Position numbers and translations under genes: made by a program
The notes under the pieces: model-generated
What the model saw: only the letters and a program-made list of their open reading frames with translations
Database searches by the model: none
What the model was told of the DNA's origin: nothing
NCBI RefSeq assembly: GCF_029784155.1
Contig: NC_073692.1
Coordinates: forward strand, 332,711,920-332,775,919
Source: Uranotaenia lowii
Taxonomy: Eukaryota > Arthropoda > Insecta > Diptera > Culicidae
DNA length: 64,000 nt
Direction: 5' to 3'
Shown: positions 58,121 to 64,000 of the stretch, piece by piece
Layout of the letters: every line of letters begins with the position of its first letter
Numbering within the stretch: position 1 is the first letter of the stretch

Positions 58121-59965
58121 CTACACACACATACAAGAGGTCTGTTGGGCACACATCAGAGGTTTTCATCGGCGATAAAAGCAAAATTAAACTAAAATGT
58201 TGGTTTTTCCATAAATGAATGCTCAATTTCTTTTGAAAAATATTCTAAAGTATATTTCGAATCATTTGCTAACAAGTGGAAACCATTTTATGAATATTTT
58301 ATCGGATAACAGTGTGGAACCAATCAAAACAAAATGAAAAATAAGCCAACCATTATCGTAAAGCACCTTAAACGGGTCCTCCAGATCCTTAGTTGAAGTA
58401 TTTGGGTATATCTTGTAAAAATTTGAACCAGGTAGATGAAATTAAGAGTTTTTGTCACAAATTTGATTAAGAAACTTCAGCAATATTTGTCATGCTTTCA
58501 CTGGAAACGCTCGTATCCTGTACAAAATCTTCATTTATTTCAAAGAATCTCACTTGAAATAAAAAAATTAACACAAACAAGCCAAAAAATGTTCTAACTT
58601 TTGAAAAATGTGCCATACACAAGAAATCTTTCAATAGATTTCATAAATTCTTCAAAAAATATCTTTCTTTCATCGATTTGTATTAATTTTTCATGGGGCT
58701 GTCACATTTCTTTGCCAAACGGCTTACTTAAATATACTAATGCACTGTGAAAAAGCCCTATTCTCGCTTGAGCTTTCATTATGTCGTATGAGACAAAATG
58801 CAAACCAACAGTTTTATAACGAAAAAATACAAAAGCTGACATAAACTAGTCCTAACTTCTTTCCATTTAGAATATTTGTAGTCTGGACAATATATTCTAT
58901 ATGTGAAATACAAACTTCAAAGTTTTTTTTTGTAACTTTTGCAGCAGTTTTCTGTGAATTCTTAAGATGTTTCATACAACGTAATGAAAGCTCACTCGAG
59001 AATTCGAGAAAAAAAATCAGTTAACCTGTTTTTGAGTAACATTCTGATGTGATTTGAAAGTCTCATGAATTTTAATGAAGTGTTACAGAAGTTATAAGCC
59101 TTTTCAAAAAGACCTCACTCACAAAAACGACTATTTCGATCAATAATTTAAAAAAAACGCTAATTTTAATACAAAAGTGAGTAATATTTTCACACATTAG
59201 TCGTTCGATTCGAAATTTTCAGCGTTGTTTAATGCATTATTAAGCTTTAATTTGATGTTCATTTTGTTTAAATCGATCGACGTTTAAGTGAGATATGGAG
59301 GACTTATTTTATAAAATAACATCTTCTTCATAGAGTTAAAAGGGGGCTCCTCATCTGTAGATGGTCCGTTTCAAATAACTTTAAGTATTTAAAAACATTC
59401 TTCTCGTTTTATAAAATTACAATGACTCAAAATCTATCAACGTGAGATTTTGTGATATAGGGCTTTTGCACAGTGCTTTAGTGTAAGTAAGCCGTTGCCC
59501 GTTGGGCAAACAAAAATGACAGTTCCATGTAAAATGGTTACGACTCGACGGAAGAAAGTAGTTTTTTTCACGTAATTTATGAAAACTATTGAAAGATTTC
59601 TGTTGTAAGGCACATTATATAGAAGCCTGAATATTTCGCTGACTGAATGTTTGAGTCAAGACCCATCTTTGGATCACAGTTTAAAAATAGAAAATAAGGC
59701 GGTGCCAAACACCGAATTTGGTTGGATATCCAAATACGGCAAACGCATCATTTCTCATCATAACTGACAACCCGTGCAGTATATGAGAAGGCAATGCAAA
59801 TCTTGCCGTGCCTAAAATATCCAAATTTGAGTCCAACTACCGTAAGATGAAAAGATGGGAATAGAAATAGACCAAGAAAAATGATTATGATCACATGGGA
59901 GAACTATTCCCTTCATTCCGATAGACATCGACACTCAACCAGTATAATATTCATACGCCAGGTTG

Positions 59966-60039
59966 GTCTCCTGTAGTAGAATGTTAATACATGGGCCCCG
60001 GAGAGGCGCAAGATGTGGGTTCAAGTCTCACCGGGAGAC
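59966..60039 (+). ncRNA. tRNA-like sequence (degenerate), possible Pol III unit
   Basis: 74 nt that fold nearly as a tRNA. The acceptor stem GTCTCCT pairs with GGGAGAC (7 pairs, one G-T). The T arm GTGGG-TTCAAGT-CTCAC has a B-box match (GGGTTCAAGTC). A short D stem GTA/TAC has an A-box-like AGTAGAATG, and an anticodon-like stem with one mismatch has a 7-nt loop CCGGAGA. There is one extra base before the T-stem closure and no T33, so it is not a normal tRNA gene. It is more likely a tRNA-derived SINE part. Confidence 0.55.
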
Positions 60040-60047
60040 AAGGCGAA

Positions 60048-60055
60048 TTTTTTTT
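60048..60055 (+). terminator. T8 run, possible RNA polymerase III terminator
   Basis: Eight Ts, 8 bp after the tRNA-like segment. Pol III stops at such runs. The poly(A)-tailed unit continues beyond it, so either transcription read through or the source RNA was made by Pol II. Confidence 0.4.
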
Positions 60056-60126
60056 CGCATGTTTTTCAACATCAATTTTCCCTTTCTAGTCCCTGAAATT
60101 TCATCTAAGTTGGATTCATTTCTTTA

Positions 60127-60202
<76 letters not shown>

Positions 60203-61462
60203 GCTGACTGAATGTTTGAGTCAAGACCCATCTTTGGGTCACAGTTTAAAAATGTTCTTTTTTGTAAGATAAATTTCGTATTGCGAGTGAGGTTCGGTGA
60301 AAAACTGAAGATTTTGAGATGGATTCGATCAAATTCAGTGGAAGCAGACCAAATATTGATAAAATTTATTGCCAAATTTCACGATGGAAGCTCTAAACTT
60401 CATTCCACTGGTATAAGATAGACCAGAGTCTGCCTACAAAGAAATTTGGGCAACCGTTCCTAGTGCTTTACATGGATGGATAGGGTTTTTAAAATTTAGC
60501 TGAGCTTGTTTCCGAACTAATCTTCTATTAAATATCCACAAAATCATTTCCACTTTTGAGCAGAGCAGACATTTTTCAAGCATCATAGTTGACATGGTTG
60601 CTGATTTTCCTTCATCGTCACGTTTCAAATCTCATTTGACTACTAGTCAAGATTCAAGGTACTGGAAAAGCTTGACTATCGTCATGGATTTCTGTTCACG
60701 TGACGGATGTTATTTTTCAAACGAAGGTCGTCAAGCTAGTTGACGGCGTCGGTTCAAAGCGTTTTATGTATAATTCGAAAATTTTGTGTATTTGGATTGC
60801 TTGTTGGGCGATTTGCCAGTGTCAAAAACATATAAAATTCAGATTAAAAAAATACTACCAATTGCGGAATTACAATATTGTGAAAGAATTTTTAAATAGA
60901 TAATTATGAAAGGCAATTTTTTGGCGGATAATTTCTCATCGGTCGTGGCAGTTGATGTTACGTTCGAAAATGTCCCGGTCCCCAACTATCCTGGACTGAT
61001 CTCCAAAAACGGAAACGATAATTGTTGTTTTCAGATTTTTTTCAGCCACGACCATAACAAAACTTGTGTTTTTCGGCGTCGTCTTAAAATGTTTTTCTTA
61101 CCTAAAAATTATTCCGTCACAGTCAAAAAGACGACGACGGGCTGAAGGCGACTATGATTATTCCGACGCTTCATTTGACTGAAGGTTGCGGCGAGATTGT
61201 TTGCTTGGTTACTCATTTGAAGGCGTCTGTTATGAATGCGACTGCTTTAACTTTTTCACAGTCACAGTTTTATGACGGATGACGGTGAGTTTTATACGCT
61301 CTGCTTTTGAGCAGATGATCCAAAACATACCAAATGATTTTTTTTTTCTTTAAATGCGCATGCATTCACGCAAAATGCGAAATTTTAGTTGAATTTTGCT
61401 TTTGTTGCATATACATAAAAACCGTTGATGTGTGCCCAACAGACCTCTTGTATGTGTGTGTA

Positions 61463-62151
61463 GCGAAAGCCCTATAGGGGAAAAAGCTTATTTCTGGGTT
61501 ACTAAGGTTAAATAACATCTCACTTAGATGAATCTGGCCAAATCCGACAGCAGATTTGAATTTCCAAGAAAACTTTAAGTATGTACGATAAGTTTTTTTC
61601 AGGCCCATGAACCTGCGGCTTCAAATTTTTAAGAATTATAGGATCAAATTCTCCCATTATGCATTGTATAGACACTATTGGAGAAATTTAGAATAAAACT
61701 ATATTTCAGAATGTTTACTCTACACTCAGACAAATTAGTATTATAATTTTCATAAGTTACGTCTTATGAACCGCTTTTTAGAGTGTGAAATTATTTTTCA
61801 TTAGAGTCTTATGAAATTCTATCAGTTTTCGTACGTACGTACGTTTTCGTTGATTTATTTTTGAAAAGGTACATTTTATTTTTAATTTACATTTAAGCTT
61901 GGTTCCCGGCAAAAAAAAACAAGTATTAAGCAAATTCTCACTAATAAAAAAGGCTGCAGTTTGAAGGAATACTTACACGGCCGGCCAAAATTTTGGTATT
62001 ACCCGCTAACTCGTGGGATTCAGATTATACACACGATTTTAAAATTTTCATCCTGTATGGGATACCCCGCTTCATGCGTCGATATGAAGGTGCAGAGGTT
62101 CTTGTGTGTGATGGAAATATGTGTGGAATTCTTTGATAGAAATGCTTTCTA
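61463..62151. other. No recognised gene
   Basis: AT-rich spacer between elements I and the palindromic element. Contains a short ACGTACGTACGT run near 61831 and a small frame (61961-62155) without a domain. Confidence 0.4.
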
Positions 62152-62155
62152 TTAA

Positions 62156-63966
62156 CACTAAACATACCGACACTTTGTATATACCTATTCATACCGCGAG
62201 CGGTCAAATGACGGCAAACACCGTTTTCGCTAAAACTCCCTTGTTTCTCAACCGATTTCTACCAAATTTAAAGTTTTGAAAAGCTTATAATTCGACTCAA
62301 ATATGTTTCTCAGACAATTTTCATCTACAATCAATAACTTTAAAGTTATTAACAGTACAAAAAAAATTTTATGAAAAAACATGCTTCAGAACAAAGGTTG
62401 TAAATCAGTCATTAAGTGCTCGAAAAAAATTTCATTTAGTGCCTGAGAAAGCTGAAGTTAGAAGCTATATGTTGCACATATGGAAATTTTTTTTAAAAAT
62501 TTTCTAAGATCATGGCCACAAAAAATGTAAAAAAGTTGTTTAAAACCCGTACTTTTCAATCAAAAAACCGCCAAAGCTGTTCCTGTTACAGTAGAAAATT
62601 TTGAAAAAGTGAATTGAAAAGTAGACGTAATTTGTCACATTTTGGCATCTTTAGATTTTTAAAATACTAAATACATAATTTTTGACGGCTTTTCAAAGGT
62701 AGTTGTTTTGCGAACTTTTTATGAATCTGGATTTTCTGAGACAATCCCTACACTTAAATTCAGCTTTGCACTGGATTTTAAGTACGTTAACGTATAGTTT
62801 AGGCAATAAAACTATATGCAAAAGAAAGCAAATTTCATACCGGTTCTAGTGATGTAACTGCATTGGCGGTGCGATGCTTGACAAAAATATAGTAAATATA
62901 TTTCTGAAAGTAAAACCAGAAAATTTGAGCGAATGCTCGTTTGTTTTTTCGTTTCCTTTCACCCGTCTTCGTGTGCAAAATAGCTTTGAGATATTACCAC
63001 CCACTGCGCCCGTCTGCCAAGCAAGAATTTGTGCTGACTTCTCAAAATTCAGAAACTAGTTCACTGTTTTATTTTTCATATTTTTGCCAAGCATTGCACC
63101 GCCAATGCAGTTACACCACTAGAACCGGTATGAAATAAGCTTTCTTTTGCATATAGTTTTATTGCCTAAACCTTACGTTAACGTACTCAAAATCCAGTGC
63201 AAAGCTGAGCTTAGGTGTAGGAATTGTCTTAGAAAATCCAAAATGATAAAAAGTTCGAAAAACAGCTACCTTTGAAAAGTCGTCATAAATTATGTACTTC
63301 GTATTTCAAAAAATCTAAAGATGCCAAAATGTGACAAATTACGTCTACTTTTCTATTCACTTTTTCAAAATTTTCTACTGTAACAGGAACAGCTTTGGCG
63401 GTCGATTGATTGAAAAGTACGGGTTTTACACAACTTTTTTACATTTTTTGTGGCCATGATCTTAGAAAATTTGCAAAAAAAAATTCCATATGTGCAACAT
63501 ATAGCTTCTAACTTCAGCTTTCTCAGACACTAAATGAAATTTTTTTCGAGCACTTAATAACTGATTTACAACCTTTTTCCTGAAGCATGTTTTTTCATAA
63601 AATTTTTCTTGTACTGTAAATAACTTTAAAGTTATTGATTGTAGATGAAAATTGTCTGAGAAACATATTTGAGTCGAATTATAAGCTATTCAAAACTTTA
63701 AATTTGGTAGAAATCGGTTGAGAAACAAGGGAGTTTTAGCGAAAACGGTGCTTGCCGTCATTTGACCGCTCGCGGTATGAATAGGTATACCACATACGTT
63801 ATTCGAAAACCGTAACACTTAAAAAAAATTTAAAAACGCAAAAATACTTGCATTTCAAAAACAAAAATAGTCCTGTCGTTAAATTTGCGAAAAAACAATT
63901 ATATAAGGCGTAATCATCGTTTAAAGTTCAAAAACCGTCATTTGACCGCCCCCGGTACGTTTAGTG
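62156..63966. mobile_element. TTAA-flanked palindromic element, piggyBac-like and non-autonomous
   Basis: Begins CACTAAACATACCG and ends, reversed, CACTAAACGTACCG, flanked by TTAA (62152-62155 and 63967-63970). That target and a CACTA-type end fit the piggyBac superfamily (Looper-type ends). Almost the whole element is a foldback: arms of roughly 700 bp (62200-62870 and 63090-63780) around a ~220-bp loop. AAATGACGG/CCGTCATTT with GAGCGGTCAAATGACG occurs at both ends. No transposase. An older relative is split between 2620-3110 and 6880-7280. Confidence 0.78.
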
Positions 63967-64000
63967 TTAAGGTTGCACAGATAAATCTGCAGCACAAAAG

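Larger units (their letters stand above)
59689..60198 (+). mobile_element. Retroposed unit (SINE-like) with 68-A tail
   Basis: 510 bp between 55-bp direct repeats, ending in about 68 uninterrupted As (60130-60197). Roughly 275 bp of unrecognised sequence precede a tRNA-like segment (59966-60039), then a T8 run and a short AT-rich 3' part. A tail plus target duplication is the mark of target-primed reverse transcription. The tRNA-like part is internal rather than at the 5' end, unlike ordinary tRNA-derived SINEs. Confidence 0.72.
59634..60253. repeat. 55-bp direct repeats flanking the retroposed unit
   Basis: Copies at 59634-59688 and 60199-60253, both starting TTTCGCTGACTGAATG and ending CACAGTTTAAAAAT, with one mismatch. 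The left copy abuts the start of the inserted unit and the right copy follows the poly(A) tail with one intervening G, as a target-site duplication does. Confidence 0.85.
58124..61460. mobile_element. TIR element I (TA target, 3.3 kb)
   Basis: Ends are CACACACATACAAGAGG at 58124 and, reversed, at 61460, flanked by TA (58122-58123 and 61461-61462). The TIRs match well for about 50 bp (through GGGCACACATCA and GGTTTT) and again at AAAGCAAAATT. The interior has no recognisable transposase. It contains the retroposed unit at 59689-60198 and, at 60610-61290, a dense array of GACG/CGTC words with short frames of unknown value (60906-61145). Confidence 0.68.

Noticed and set aside
60124..60375. Frames with poly-Lys or poly-Phe
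   Set aside because: Translations of the 68-A tail of the retroposed unit.

Overview
Nuclear DNA of an insect, most probably a fly of the mosquito kind. The window is AT-rich, has introns with GT..AG borders, and is packed with transposable elements. Three host genes support an insect: mitochondrial citrate synthase (Drosophila kdn), an Emi1/Rca1-type F-box inhibitor of APC/C, and an ANKLE1/LEM-3-type nuclease. A Tc1/mariner transposase remnant with 37 residues between its last two catalytic acids (ITmD37E type, first described from mosquitoes) points to a mosquito. The species cannot be fixed from the sequence alone.

Layout. 1-11.6 kb: the 5' end of citrate synthase on the minus strand. A 16-codon first exon (11482-11529) and a 53-codon second exon (1476-1634) are separated by a 9.8 kb intron holding a 5'-truncated LINE and the arms of an old palindromic element; later exons lie beyond the left edge. 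12-21.3 kb: the space between the divergent citrate synthase and Rca1 genes is a stack of terminal-inverted-repeat (TIR) elements, several nested in one another with readable target duplications (TA, TTA, AA, GAAAA). 22.1-38.7 kb: Rca1 on the plus strand. Its F-box exon (22120-24036) and zinc-binding-region exon (37985-38668) are separated by a 13.9 kb intron. That intron contains a complete two-exon gene in the same orientation (ANKLE1-like, 26360-30002) and then a LOA/I-type LINE that was itself hit by a second I-like LINE carrying a 5' inversion. 39.8-41.5 kb: a broken ITmD37E transposon split by a solo LTR. 41.5-56 kb: long, T-rich on the plus strand (A-rich on the minus), probably in part a very long 3' UTR of a minus-strand gene whose last coding exon is at 55911-56002; it holds a ~1.9 kb array of a 13-bp minisatellite and two clusters of a ~150-bp degenerate repeat with a fixed core. 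56-64 kb: palindromic and TIR elements, one containing a retroposed tRNA-like unit with a 68-A tail and a 55-bp target duplication, and a TTAA-flanked palindromic piggyBac-like element at the right edge.

How the parts relate. Citrate synthase (TCA cycle), Rca1 (restrains APC/C so that cyclins accumulate) and the ANKLE1-like nuclease (cuts DNA, including unresolved chromatin bridges, in its relatives) share no pathway. The nested gene does link nuclease transcription to the Rca1 intron. The most unusual recurrent pattern is that at least six unrelated TIR elements here each carry many copies of their own short motif in both orientations. One of these families also carries an open, spliceable two-exon coding fragment.
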